Shown here one piece after another: positions 48,241-60,155 of a stretch of 64,000 nt of DNA (within the stretch, counting starts at the first letter, position 1; the number at the start of each line of letters is the position of its first letter). The notes beneath the pieces were generated by a model. That model was not told the origin of the DNA. It worked only from the letters and a program-made list of their open reading frames with translations, and did not search any database. This stretch comes from Tanytarsus gracilentus (lineage: Eukaryota > Arthropoda > Insecta > Diptera > Chironomidae), in the NCBI GenBank assembly GCA_038502055.1, contig JAXRKN010000032.1:1054001-1118000 (forward strand), given 5' to 3'. The position numbers and the translations under genes were made by a program.

Positions 48241-50272
48241 TTATTTCTTAGTTGCCAAAATTGCCTCGTAAATTGAGTTTGCAACATACTTGACATTTTT
48301 CTCGTTTAAGCCACACATGTTGATGCGACCACTTGACAGCAAGTAAATGTGATACTTTTCAATGAGAATTTTCACTTGTGCCTCATTCAAGCCCGTGTAC
48401 GAGAACATGCCAATTTGCTGCGTGATGTGATCCCAAGTGCCAGGCGTCTTTAATGCATCCAATTCAGCTTTTAACATTGTTCGCATTTTAATGATGCGCG
48501 ATGACATTGCTTTAATCGAGTCCATCCACTCTTGACGGAGTTCGGGTGAGTTCAAAACCTTGCCAACAATGCGACCACCGAATGCTGGTGGATTTGAATA
48601 ATTGAAACGCACAAGGAGAGTCATGCGTGATTGAATTGCGGCTGAAGTTGCGGCATTTTTCTGCACAACTGTCAAATTACCGACACGCTCGTTATACAAG
48701 CCGAAATTCTTTGCGAATGATTGAGCGCAGAAAAGCTCGAAACCACGTTCGACAAAATATCTCACAGCAAAAGCATCATGAACGGGATCACCGCTGGCAA
48801 AACCCTGATAGGCGGAATCAAAGAATGGAAATAGTTTCTTCTCCTCAATAACATCGGCAATTTTCACCCATTGCTCTTTAGTGGGATCACATCCAGTTGG
48901 ATTATGAGCGCAAGCGTGGAGAATAATGACAGCACCCTCTGGTGCTTTTCTCAGATCTGCCAAGAACCCATCGAAGTCAATGCCGCGAGTTATCGGATCC
49001 CAATAGCGATAATAATGTCCATCAGTGAAGCCAGCACTGAGAAAAACTTTCTGATGATTCTCCCATGTTGGGTCAGAGTAATAAAATGTTCGTCTTCCCA
49101 TCACAATTGCGAGGAATTCAGCGCCCAAACGTAATGCACCAGTGCCGGAGAGTGTTTGAATTCCAAATGCATTTTTATTCTTGATTTGGATTGAGTCTTC
49201 ACCGAGGAGCAATCCAGTTGCGGCACTCGAGTAAGTATCCAATCCAAGCACGGGCAAATATTCGTGATTTAAAGTTCCATCTTCAACAATTGCCTTTTCA
49301 GCCTTCTTGACAACCGGCAACACCCATGGCTTTCCCTCTTCGGTGCGGTATGCTAAAAGAGAAAACATTTTTATCAGTTAAGCTTTTAATTTAACAAGAG
49401 TTGTGCTAATTTTTACAAAAATTGTTTTGCACAAAAAAAGAAAGCTCAGAAAGGGAATTCCAAAATTTAATCAACCAAAAGTTTGTCATTCTTAACATTT
49501 TTCTGGCACGTTTTGGATTTTATCATCATTGCTTAATTGAGTTGCGACCACATGTGTGCAAGAGGTCAACGATATTACTTTAGTTTTTTTAATGATCCAT
49601 TCTCTCAAAGTTTAAAATTAATTGTTTTTCTCTTGATATCTAGAAAGCGAAAAATACGTAAGCCGGCAACATAGAGTCTCGAACCATAGACCTACTTAGG
49701 TTGGACTTCAAACAACACTATAGTGTACGCACCACACACGGATCTTCGGACTCACTTGGCAGAAAGCATTTCTTAAATCGCTATTCCCTATCGCTCCCAC
49801 ATTTGATATTTTAACAATTTTGATCTGCAACTGTCTCATTTATCAAAAGATTGATGGAGAACATGGCGTGAGAAAAACGTCTCAATTTTTTTGACGTTAT
49901 CTAATCTCAAAAACATTTTTAAGCACTTAAAGACAATTGAATTTTTCTATTAAAATAAATTGATTTTTGACGATATTAATTGGATTATTTTCTTCTTCTT
50001 ATTTTTTATCCGGTGTCACCTTGACGTAACCTTCAACTAAAGTCGCCGGAAAATGGCGGAAATTAATTGCTAATCGCACAATTGAGCAATAAAATGTTTT
50101 ACAAACAAACCTTAAGGATCATTAAAGTGACGTAATAATTAAAAACGTAATAAAATTTACCTCCTACTCCTAAGTTGACTTTATCGGGACTCGAATCCTC
50201 TAAAAAAAGCTTGTTTAGTGCGAACACTTCGATTGGAGGTCCTTTTTCGACGCCACCAAAAATACTTTCCAT
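48241..50272 (-). CDS. Got1: Aspartate aminotransferase, cytoplasmic
   Basis: Two exons, 50161..50272 and 48241..49352, join in frame for 407 residues, close to the usual 410 or so. It is a PLP enzyme that exchanges the amino group between aspartate and 2-oxoglutarate and supplies the malate-aspartate shuttle. VNLGVGAYRTEEGKPW opens the fold. The PLP lysine is Lys252 in SFAKNFGLYNERVG. CAHNPTGCDPT is the conserved Asn-Pro-Thr-Gly turn, and Tyr219 (DSAYQGFASG) and the C-terminal Arg (SSGRINMCGL) complete the site. There is no presequence, which argues for the cytosolic form. Intron 1 (808 bases, 49353..50160) holds a tRNA-like scrap near 49670 but no gene. Confidence 0.96.
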
Positions 50273-50414
50273 CTTAAGATTATTTAATTAAATGCTTACG
50301 TTCCGAACAAGCCGACAGACTCGATAGAAATGAGAAGTTAGAAGAGAGACACTTACGACACTATATAGTGAGAGCAGTGAGCATTTGAGTGCAGAAAAAT
50401 GTCTCTTTTCTCAA

Positions 50415-51674
50415 TTATGATATTTTCCGTTTGAATTTTCTGAGCGCTTTCGATTCTTTGCAATTATCGCAGAGCAGCTTTCCTTCTGAATTTAACTCGG
50501 AGTGTGATCCTTTATCGTGGCACACGATGTGGCAAAGTTTGAGATTTTCAATTGTGAATATTTCTTGGAAATAAGTTATCGTTGATAGCTCACCGCATGG
50601 TTTTAAATGCTGCTCACAAATAATTTCTTTATTCTCGCACAATTTCTCCACATTTTTAATGATTGAAGGAAAAATGCTTCGCGAAATTTCGATTTGATGA
50701 TCGAGATTGTAAATTTGAAATAATATCAGCGATTCTCTCGAAGTATATGGATTAATTTTGTGTTCGTATGAGCATTTATTAGCATCCCACGATCCATGGC
50801 AATCAAAATATCCCAAGTCATTGCACAATGTCACCGAGAACTCGTCAAATAAATTGCTTTCCTTAATTTTAATTTTAGTGTCAGCATCGATTCGCCTTCT
50901 CTTAACGATTGCTCTGGCATCAATCTCATCGCTTTCTTTAGGGATGAATTTTTTCGCGTGAGATCGATCAAAAAGACACTCGAAATACTCGACGCCATTT
51001 AAGAAAATGAAAAAGTCTGAAAGTAAATCGTCAATGATTTTTCTTCCCTTGGCATTGCTGCGATAAATTAGAGATTTTGTGAGTTCATCCTTTGTCTTGT
51101 AGAAATATCCCTTAATTCTATCTCGAGCCTTCATTCTTAAAACTTCTTCCTTTTTTGACTTTTTATTGTCGATTCCAACAAACCACTCCGGATGCTCTTC
51201 CAAGCTAGATTTTTTAGTTTTTTCATGAATTTCCTCATGAGCTTGTAACACTGCTTTCAACACATCATCATTATTTCCTATTATTTCCTTGATAACGTCA
51301 CGAGCATGGAAAATTTCTCCAAAAGTATTTTTGAAAACATCCAACAGCAAATCGTAATCTAAAATATTATTACGTATTTAGAAGAAATTATTGAATTATT
51401 AATATTGCTGTATTTACTCACCAGTCTTTAATTCATTTCCTTCATCAACCACCTCAATCAGAGATTGATTGGGAATCGATTGAAAAAATTCTTCATCCAT
51501 AATCAAACTTTTGTCGAAATATAAATCAAATTTTTCAATTTTTAACTTTTCTCTGATCTTTTCCTTAAGTGATTCGAATGATACTGCAGCCACTCCATAT
51601 TTCTTGCTCTTTTCACGATTCCTACACACTTTAAAACCTTTTAATTCATTGCTTTTCTTAAAAAAGTTAAACAT
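50415..51674 (-). CDS. Drep4: Caspase-activated DNase (DFF40/CAD; Drep4-like)
   Basis: Two exons, 51422..51674 and 50415..51358, join in frame for 398 residues, longer than the 338 of human DFF40. The family cuts chromatin between nucleosomes in apoptosis once caspases remove its inhibitor. Residues 8 to 80 form a CIDE-N interaction domain (FKVCRNREKSKKYGVAAVS, then LYFDKSLIMDEEFFQSIP). The nuclease core carries INPYTSRESLILFQIYNLDH (His305) and NLKLCHIVCHDKGSH (His361, 365 and 370), which correspond to the His cluster of the beta-beta-alpha-metal site. All look intact. The C-terminus is Lys/Arg-rich, as expected for nuclear import. The extra length is in a Lys/Glu-rich stretch between the two domains. 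No inhibitor gene lies in the window. Confidence 0.92.
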
Positions 51675-51754
51675 TATTTTTTTCTTTTAATTTTTTTTGT
51701 TTGTAAACAAAAGAAAGTAAACAAAAAGACGTGTGCTTAAAAAATTTTAAAAAA

Positions 51755-52507
51755 ATGGAAGATACGAGCAATTTAAACCCTTGTGAACTTGGTACAAAAG
51801 AGTATTGGGATACAGCTTATGATAAGGAAATCAAGAATTATCAAGATCATGGAGATGTTGGTGAGTAAAATAATATTTATAAGATAAATAAATTTTATTT
51901 CATTTTTTTTTCAAAAAGGTGAAATTTGGTTTGACGAAAATTCGCAATTAAGAGTGATTAAATGGCTCAACAGGCAAAACATTGCGAAAGATTCATCAAT
52001 TTTGGATTTAGGTATTTTTTGTTGAAAACATAATCTTAAGCAAAAATAATTTTTTAAAATATTTTAGGAACCGGCAATGGGATGATGTTAATTGAGCTAG
52101 CTTCGAATGATTTTACCAACCTAACTGGCGTCGATTACAGTGAAAAGAGTATTGAATTTGCCAAGAAAATTGCCATCGACCAAGGACACTCAAAAATACA
52201 ATTCAAAATTCTTGACATCTTGGCTGAGAATGATTTAGGCAAATTCAAAATCGTGCTCGATAAGGGAACTTACGATGCAATCGCTTTAATGGAAAACTCC
52301 ACTCAACATCGTCAAACGTACTTAAAAAACGTATCAAAATTAGTGGAAACATATTTCATTATCACAAGCTGCAACTTTACTGAAGATGAGCTCGTTGAAA
52401 GTTTTTCAGAGCATTTTACAAAATTCGAAACAATTCCAACACCTTCGTTTCAATTTGGTGGCAAAAAAGGAAATAAAACTGTTTCTTTATGCTTTAAGAA
52501 AAAATAA
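51755..52507 (+). CDS. EEF1AKMT2: EEF1A lysine methyltransferase 2 (METTL10-like)
   Basis: Three exons, 51755..51860, 51919..52011 and 52068..52507, join in frame for 212 residues. It is a seven-strand SAM-dependent methyltransferase whose orthologues modify elongation factor 1A. The subfamily start is clear: ELGTKEYWDTAYDKEI, then DHGDVGEIWFDE. The SAM-binding loop is LDLGTGNGMML (about residues 64 to 74), followed by the acidic GVDYSE strand end and DKGTYDAIAL. It is divergent with the CAD gene; the two start codons are only 80 bases apart, suggesting a shared promoter. Confidence 0.93.
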
Positions 52508-52904
52508 ATTTTAAATCATGTCCAATCGTAAACCCATTTATTTAACATAAATGTTTAAATTCTCTTTGCATACATTTCTAAACTTTTCATAAATTATCGC
52601 CAACGAATGAACTCAACGCGCGCATTCGACATTCGAAAATGTTTTTCTATTGCCCCAAACAAAAATTTTCATTTATATACATGAACAGAGCTCTTAGTCG
52701 AGAAAAAAAATCAAGAACTCGAGAGCTCAAAACTTTTTTTTATGTTTAATCAACAATTCAATCAATCGTGTGGCTCTAACTCGACAACTAGAAATAGAGA
52801 AGTGATATAATTTTTTTTATTTCTGATTATATTTCTTCAATCAGTGCTTAATATTTGAAGGAAAAGAACAAAAAAAATTACACCATAAATTACTGGTGAT
52901 CGAC
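52508..52904. other. Intergenic, nothing identified
   Basis: AT-rich interval between the methyltransferase stop and the first exon of the Patched-related gene. No repeat, RNA gene or clear core promoter was recognised. Confidence 0.55.
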
Positions 52905-55900
52905 ATGACAAAAATAAGAAAGAACTCGGTCAAGTTTATAGACAATGGAAGTTTTATGGAGAAGCTAAGTTTTTCTGTATCATCGGGAATTGGCAATATT
53001 TTTTACAAGTATGTAAATTAAATATCGATTTTAATCGAGCGTGAGAGATAATAAAAATTTAGAATCAAAGTTTCAAGTTTAAACGTGTTTCGGCAATAAA
53101 TAATTTAGAAGATTTTAAAGGCGAAGGTCATTCATCTTTTTTTAATAACCAGGTGCACGCTTTGCTGCTAAAGTTACGATAAAAAAGATAAATGTGTGCG
53201 AAGTCATTTGAGTTAATTATTTAAGTGCTCTTAAATCAGTTAATCTCTTTTTAATTTTTAATTGTTACGAGCATGAAAAAAATTATTCCAATTATGGAAT
53301 AATTACATTATTCTCGATCTCTGTGATAGCGACTAATAATTGAAAAGCGGATAAGGGAAATGAACTTTGCACAAACTTTAATAAAGACACATGTGAGTCT
53401 CATTTCTTATCGATCTCTTTATTGACAGTCATACATGCAAGCATGCAAAACAGAAAAATCTTCTAGTTATTATTGTTCTCGGTTGCAGTTGGCGGCTGCT
53501 CTAGCACTGTGTCAATCAATCCCAGTTGTTTTGCTTCTTCGGGGTTTAGAAAAGTGTCACGTTCCATTTTAGCGGTAAGCAAGTCAAACGACTGATTTGT
53601 ATGCTTAGCATAGATTTGAGCCAGTTTTTGCTTCAACTTGAGAATTTCCTCGGCCTGAATTTGAATATCTGTCGCTTGTCCTTCAGCACCGCCGCTTGGT
53701 TGATGAATCATGATACGAGAGTTTGGCAACGAGTGACGCATGCCGGGTTCACCTGTGTAAATATAAATTAGTGTGATAAAGACTTTTTAATTAAGTTAGC
53801 TCACCCGCTGCTAATAAAAGTGATCCCATCGAACATGCCTGTCCAACACACCATGTTGCAATTGGCGGTTTTACGTATTGCATTGTGTCGTAGATCGCTA
53901 ATCCTGATGTCACGCTACCACCTTTAAATATTGATCATTTTGACTCGCACATAGAGAAAGTGGATAGAAATTAATTACCTGGGCTATTGATGTACATATG
54001 AATTGGTTTTGTGGAATTTTCACTTTGAAGAAAGAGTAATTGTGCCACAATAAGTGAACTTATGCTATCATTAACCGGTCCCATGAGACAAATAATTCTT
54101 TCCTTGAGCAACCTCGAGAATATGTCATAAGCCCTCTCGCCACGTCCCGTTTGTTCAATCACAATTGGAACTAATCCCAAATTTCTTTTCTGGATGTTTA
54201 AGGATTTCTAAAAATTTAAAGTAATTCATTAAATTCTTTTAAAGTTATGTGATCTTCAATTTATAATGATGGACACTCACCTTAACACTACTTATTGCAA
54301 TAGATTTTATGTAATTCATGTCGAATGATCTGTAATAATTGTTGAAATTCAATTTTAGAATTGCGAAAACAATTCAACATAAACTTTTCTCTCTCCACTC
54401 TCTCAATTTTTATCCTCTCTCGCTCTCTTTATTTTTTAAAAATCATTTCGACCACGTGGTAACGGTTTTGTGAAATATTTTCTAGACTTGGTATAGTAGT
54501 TGCAAATAACGCATGGAAAGTAATATTAGGATGCTGGTTATCGGTCGGAATTTGCTCTTTAGGATTCTTAAATTTCTATCAAGAACGAGATCCACTCAAG
54601 CTATGGGTGCCAGACAACATAGACTTTCTGCAGAACACAAAATTTATCATGAAGAATTTTCAAGAGGGTATTCGTACCGAGAATGTTATGATTGTAGCCG
54701 ATAATGTACTTAAGCCGGATATTTTTCATAAGCTTAGGCGAATAATTGATGAAGTTTATAACGTGAAGGCGATAGGAGAGTATGGAGAAGAAGTCACACT
54801 CCAAAAATTGTGTTTCAAGTGAGGAACAAAACCTTGAATTATTTATCGAGATTTAATTTTTTTTTCTCAATTACTTTCTAGAGTGCCTCTGATTGCTATC
54901 TATATGAACCTCATGAACACAAATCAGAACCGAAGAAAAAAACGGCAGTCCGATACTTTTGACGAAAGCGACGATTTTTTTGACGGTAATCCCGATAACT
55001 TTCTAAAGAAGCTCTTCAATCCCACTTTTAAATTCACGACCAAACAATTTTGTTCGCTGGTCAACCGTCTCAAATTCGGATGCATGAACGAAAATATTCT
55101 TGAAATGTGGAAGGCAGAACCAAATAATCTCACTGAAGCTGAAATTTTCGAGAAAATTCACTCAACCAATTTCAATCAAATGACCGGCCATGTGACTGAT
55201 TTTAAAAAAATACTTGGAGGTATTGAAAAAAATTCAACGACTGGCGAAATCATATCAGCTAAATCTATCGTAACTTCATTTAATTTGCATCTCAACTTTT
55301 CGGAGGTGGATCTCAAAAAAGTTGGAAATATTGTGAGTTTACTTTTTAAAAATTATTTAACTTTATCATTTGAAAATTTCACTGATTTTTCTTAACATAA
55401 ATTATTTTTGAAAAATCATTTAGGCTGGCACAGAAGATTGGGCAACTGTGAATATAATGCAGTTTGAGGCGGAATATCTTAAAACTATGGCACGGTTGAA
55501 AAATGAACTCGAAACTGATGATGTAAAAATTTACTACGCTGCGGGTCGTAGTTATGGTGACATCTCTGCAGCGACCTTATTTCAAGAATTTGACAAATTG
55601 TTTTTGGGTGCAATTCTAATGATGGCATACATGATTGTAATTCTATCGAGATTCAGCTGGGTTGAGCTAAGATTTCAACTGACTAGCATTGGAATTTTGA
55701 ATGTGGGCATGGCGTATGCTAGTGGATGTGGATTGGCGTCTTTCTTCTTATTTTATTCACCAGTGCACTCGAGTTTATTTTTCATAATTCTCGGACTTGG
55801 TGTTGATGATATTTTTGTGATTATGGCAGCTATGAGAAAAGTTCAAGCTGAACACAGTGATCTAAATTTAACGGAAAAAATTGGAAGAGCACTCCAAAAA

Positions 55901-57499
55901 GCTGGCGCTTCAATAACAGTCACAAGTTTAACGGACATCATTGCATTTCTTGTGGGTGGCACAACTGTGCTACCATCACTTCGTTCATTCTGTGTATTTG
56001 CAGCACTGTGTATTCTCATGACCTACATTTACGTAGTGACATTTTTTGTGGCAGTCCTCACAATTGATGAAAGAAGGGTTGAACAAAAAAGGAATGGATT
56101 CGCACCTTGCATAAAACATGAAAGCAGTGAACCTTGGGAACCAAAACTCATGTTCCGATTTCTGCATAATTTATATAAAAACATGATTCTCACCAAAATT
56201 GGAAAAGTGGTCGTGATCTGCATGGTTTTTGGATTCACAGCAATTGGTGTTGAGCGATTGATGAACATAAAGCAAAAATTCGATCCGATGTGGTTCATTC
56301 CTAGTCGAACATACTTTTATCAATATGTCGAGCATCACCGAACACTTTATCCTGATCGGGGATATGAAGCTGGTGTTTATATGGGAAGCATGAACTACTC
56401 TATGGAACTGCCAAAAATTATTAAACTCGCAGAGGAAGTTGAGAGTCGAAAGGACATTTTATCAAATGTTCAATCATGGCCGGTTAATTTTTATGAGTTC
56501 ATGATGGACCTTCATGATATTAACATAAAAGAGTCGACACTCAACGATACACAGTGGAGACAGCATATCTCAGAATTTCTTTTTAGTGTCGTCGGTGGAA
56601 AGTTTCAGGAAAATTTCAAATTCAAAGAAAAACTTGAGTGTGGAAAACCTGCTGCTGATGTTTTAATTTCCTCAATAACCTTCACTTATCACCGATTTTC
56701 TGAAAGAGAAGAATTTACACCAGCTAAAGACGCCATCACTAAAATTATTGCAAGTGGAAATTTCACCAATAAAAATGAAGTTTTTCTGTGGGGAAAAATC
56801 TTTGGAAATTGGTTCACCGACGAGATCATAGACGAAGAAATTTATCGAAATATCATCCTAGCTTTAATTGGAGTTTTTGTCTGTACCGCAATCATGATAG
56901 TAAATGTTCAAGTTTGCCTCTTCATATTTTTATGCGTGCTTCTGTCACTCGTCAGTGTTATGGGTTTCATGCAAATTTGGGGTCTAACTTTGGACATTGT
57001 GACATCAATTGGACTTCAGTTGTCTGTTGGCCTATGTATAGGTAAGAAATTCTCTAACACTATTAATTAAAGGTAATTTTTAAAAATATCTTCAGACTAC
57101 GCTGCACACATTGGACACACATTCTTAACCATTTCTGGAGATGATGGAGACAAACGAGCTCTTTTGACTGTGGAAACCATTGGAGGTGCTGTTCTTCAGG
57201 GTGGAGGTTCAACTGCTTTGGCCATTGTTTTACTTGCCGCTAGTGACAGTTACACTTTTAAAACTTTCTTTAAAATTTTTACTATAGTTGTAATTTTTGG
57301 TCTTTTCTATGGAGTCGTTTTTCTCCCAGTAATTTTAAGCATCTTTAACCCACGATCATACTCATCTGTCGTCGAACGAGAGAAACCCGAGGAGACACAA
57401 ATGGTTCTCATAGAAAAGTCTAATAGCATAAAAATTATTAACGGAAAAACGAAAAATAGCTGTGATAGTATTGAAAATACAAAAATCGACACAACTTAA
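52905..57499 (+). CDS. Patched-related transmembrane protein (PTCHD/Ptr family)
   Basis: Six exons join in frame: 52905..53008, 54486..54818, 54882..55332, 55424..57041 and 57096..57499, with the first supplying the start (five listed spans in all), for 969 residues. RND-type proteins of this family have twelve helices and a sterol-sensing domain. Exon 1 ends NIFYK and joins LGIVVANNAWK, the usual family opening before TM1. The sterol-sensing domain includes LGLGVDDIFVIMAAM. Its second-half counterpart is GLCIDYAAHIGH, with the paired Asp residues expected of a proton-relay RND fold. A basic RRKKRQ in the first extracellular loop resembles a furin site. The gene's first intron contains the whole clpP gene on the other strand. 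The exact paralogue and substrate are unknown. Confidence 0.9.
53463..54319 (-). CDS. ClpP: Mitochondrial ATP-dependent Clp protease proteolytic subunit
   Basis: Four exons, 54281..54319, 53979..54207, 53805..53921 and 53463..53752, join in frame for 224 residues. ClpP forms a 14-subunit chamber in the matrix and degrades proteins delivered by ClpX. The first 30 residues are Lys/Ser/Arg-rich with no acidic residue, as in a targeting peptide. The catalytic triad is intact: Ser120 (GQACSMGS), His145 (MIHQPSGG) and Asp194 (MERDTFL). The C-terminal tail is short and Asn-rich. The gene lies wholly within intron 1 of the Patched-related gene, antisense to it; its start codon is 167 bases before that gene's second exon. 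Confidence 0.97.
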
Positions 57500-57990
57500 A
57501 GCGCATTGTTACCGAACGAAATATTTATAAAGATATTTTTGCCGTGATTTTATTTCTGATTGATATTTAGCCATATATATTTTTTTAAATGCTCAGTTTT
57601 TATTAGGTTTAAAGCTAGATTAAATATTGTAGAAGTAAAAAAGTAAAATTAATTAAATAAAACTGATTTTTTTAGTAAAAATTTAACACGTTTCAATTGT
57701 TCAGTGTAGATAGTCGAGTAATTCAAAATCAGTTTTTGGGTATTCAGCTTTTAGTTTATATTTCAATCAACCTTTGTTGAATTAAAAAATAAAGCTTTTT
57801 AAGATTTAATAAAGTTTATTTCTCTCTTTTAAAATGTGGCAATTGAACCTGTCAAAGAATTAATTTAAGAATCACCATGACTCTCGCTATTTTCTAAAAA
57901 GATTGATAATTTGTTCATCATCATTCCAATTTCTCAAAAGTGGCTACAAAGCTTCCATTAAACTTCAAATTATTATTTAACGGTAAAAAA
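57500..57990. other. 3' flank of the Patched-related gene
   Basis: AT-rich sequence with AATAAA-type signals near 57655 and 57788. The start of the small membrane-protein gene follows. No other feature was seen. Confidence 0.55.
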
Positions 57991-58223
57991 ATGGAGGGAA
58001 ACGAAACGACATGTGACTCCTGTGAAAAGAATAAAGAGAACAGAATTTTAGCTGTAATTGTTTTTGGGTAAGTTATTAACTTTATTTTAATAATGTTAAA
58101 TTCTCATAAAAAACATTTTTATTATTTTCCAGCTCAATATTTCTTATTGGACTCTCTTACATAATTTATCAACGATACATCGCACCCCTGAAAATTGGAA
58201 CAAAAAAGAAAAATCAGCAATAA
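57991..58223 (+). CDS. Small single-pass membrane protein (55 aa)
   Basis: Two exons, 57991..58067 and 58133..58223, join in frame with a 65-base intron that has clean GG/GTAAGT and TTTTCCAG/C borders. The product begins MEGNETTCDSCEKNKENR, with a CxxC pair. It has one hydrophobic helix of about 20 residues (ILAVIVFGSIFLIGLSYIIY) and a basic end (KIGTKKKNQQ). The charge pattern suggests the N-terminus is outside or in the lumen and the C-terminus in the cytosol. I do not recognise the family. The in-frame splice over so short a protein is the main reason to believe it. Confidence 0.6.
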
Positions 58224-58486
58224 AATATTTTTTAAAATCATTTTTATTAAGTCAAAATCTTACAAGTTAATTTTTCAATATTCTCAATATTGTCATTTAC
58301 AGGCTAAAACATTTCTCTCTTTCTTCACTTAACAGTTAATGATCACAATTTAGTTTTTTTATTCAATTCAAATCGATCTCCTTTGACTAATTTTTATCGA
58401 TCGATTTTTAGTGTTTTATGTTCATCATTTTTTAATGTCTAGTTAACAAAAGTAATTTTCAAAAAATTTATGGGAGAGACAAATTT

Positions 58487-60155
58487 TTAGATGCGATTTT
58501 GTGGAGGAATCCATACGTCATAGTAATGTGTTCGATGGACGCCACTAATGCATTTCTTACCCTGAAAATTGTGATTACAATTGTTATTTAGGAGACTTTT
58601 ATGGAGCGAGTTTACATATTTGTAGGTATTATATTTATTGGGCATGCCATTTAAATTCTCAATGGTGGTGTGTGGCGAGGGATTCGAGTACTGAACAGTA
58701 GTGATTTTTTTACGACACGATAAGCATGTCTTCTTCGACCATACCCAAATTCCACTGACACCGCCTAGAAAGAGACACGCATACCGAATGATTGTGATGT
58801 TTATTGTACGCTTGTCTGGCAAGTAACAAGCTTCACCTGGCATACACGCGGGCAGTTCTTTGTCATAGTCGAGGATCATAAGAACAATTGCAGCAATAGC
58901 GGGTGCAACAAAAACTGTGCCAAACATTAAAATTCGACTCATGACTTGTGACAGTTTGTTGTTTTTCCACGACGACCTCAGCGATCGCAATGATCGAGCC
59001 GAGAGAATTATGAAAATTGCTCCAAGTACGAGTAAAATAAGTGATGGAATTTCTGTGAAGCCAACAGCCGTGCACATTCCAGTTAGTTCAGTCTTTTTAA
59101 TTGCGCCAAAGAGAAGGGCGGCAATTGGTGATGCGAGTGGCAACAGCCATGCGAGTACGTGAAATAGTCCAGATTTTCTCTCGAGTGCCTCTGGAGACCA
59201 TTGTTTGGCGGTGCTAAGCCACCAGCAGAGAGCGAAAATGAGCCACCAAAATGATGCACTAATGATGAGATAATTAATGATGATGAAATAAGCCAAGCAC
59301 TGTGAGTTAATTGAGCATTGATTAGCTCCAATCTCCGTGGCTTTTATTGACGTTGAGAGACCATTAAAGTCATGCATTTCATCGCTCTCAGGAACGTTGG
59401 TTGATTTTTGATAGAAAATTTTGAGCAGATAACAAATGCTAAGTAAATTGTAGCAAAGTGTGAGAAACAGCACAGGACGCTCTGGAAATTTGAAGCGTGT
59501 CGATTCAGTCCAGAAAGTGATGAGTGAGAAGAGTGTAAAGATGAAACAGAGTACGGCAAAGACGAGAATGCAGGTCTCGACAATTTTCTTCTGATAGCTT
59601 GTGAAAAATGCATCTGCTCCACATTTATAGACACAATTGCCCTGCTCGTTAAGTGTGAAATTTTGAGGGCATGTCGAGAGAGTCGAAACCTGACTGCGAA
59701 TTTGTGTTTGAGTCAGCTTTTTCCAGAACGTCGATTGAGGGGGTTGATGGATGGGAAATTTAAGATCTTCATCGTCGTCATCGTCGAGAGCTTCTGTTGT
59801 ACTTTCAGTGCTGCTCGTTAATTCTAAAACTGTCAATTCGTGTGGCATCTAGAATTAAAATAGTTTAATTAATATTAAAAACTCTTAAAATGTTTCAAAA
59901 ACTCACATTAAGGCACAATTCGCTTTTTCCATTATGCGGCAATTGCTCGCAATCTAAAATATCCGGCCAATATTGTTTCACAATTGGATCGTGTGAACAC
60001 TCGCTCTTAACCTTTTCGCAGTCACTTCGGCATGCCCTCACTGGTTTCTGCACCTCATCCGAACAAAGTGGAAAGAGTGTCGAACAGATGAGAAATCTCA
60101 TTTGGCGAGAGCATTGACTGTTGCTCATATCGAATACCGGTGCCAATTTATTAAG
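58487..60155 (-). CDS. Frizzled receptor, 5' part missing
   Basis: Two exons, 59907..60155 and 58487..59848, join in frame for 536 residues. Frizzleds are seven-helix Wnt receptors. The first exon seen is the second half of the Cys-rich Wnt-binding domain (CSRQMRFLICSTLFPLC, then ACRSDCEKVKSEC, then WPDILDCEQLP). A Ser/Thr/Asp linker leads to a membrane-proximal CPQNF/CVYKC segment and seven hydrophobic helices ending GGVSGIWVWSKKT. The start of the Cys-rich domain and signal peptide must lie upstream, and I did not find them before 64000. After helix 7 the Dishevelled-binding KTxxxW motif reads KTCLSC, so its Trp is lost. This may point to fly fz3-like or fz4-like members; I cannot decide which. 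Confidence 0.92.

Noticed and set aside
49655..49745. tRNA-like scrap (ggttcgagac on the minus strand, resembling a B box) in the Got1 intron
   Set aside because: The T stem does not pair, the A box is poor and no cloverleaf folds; at most it is a worn tRNA-derived SINE fragment.
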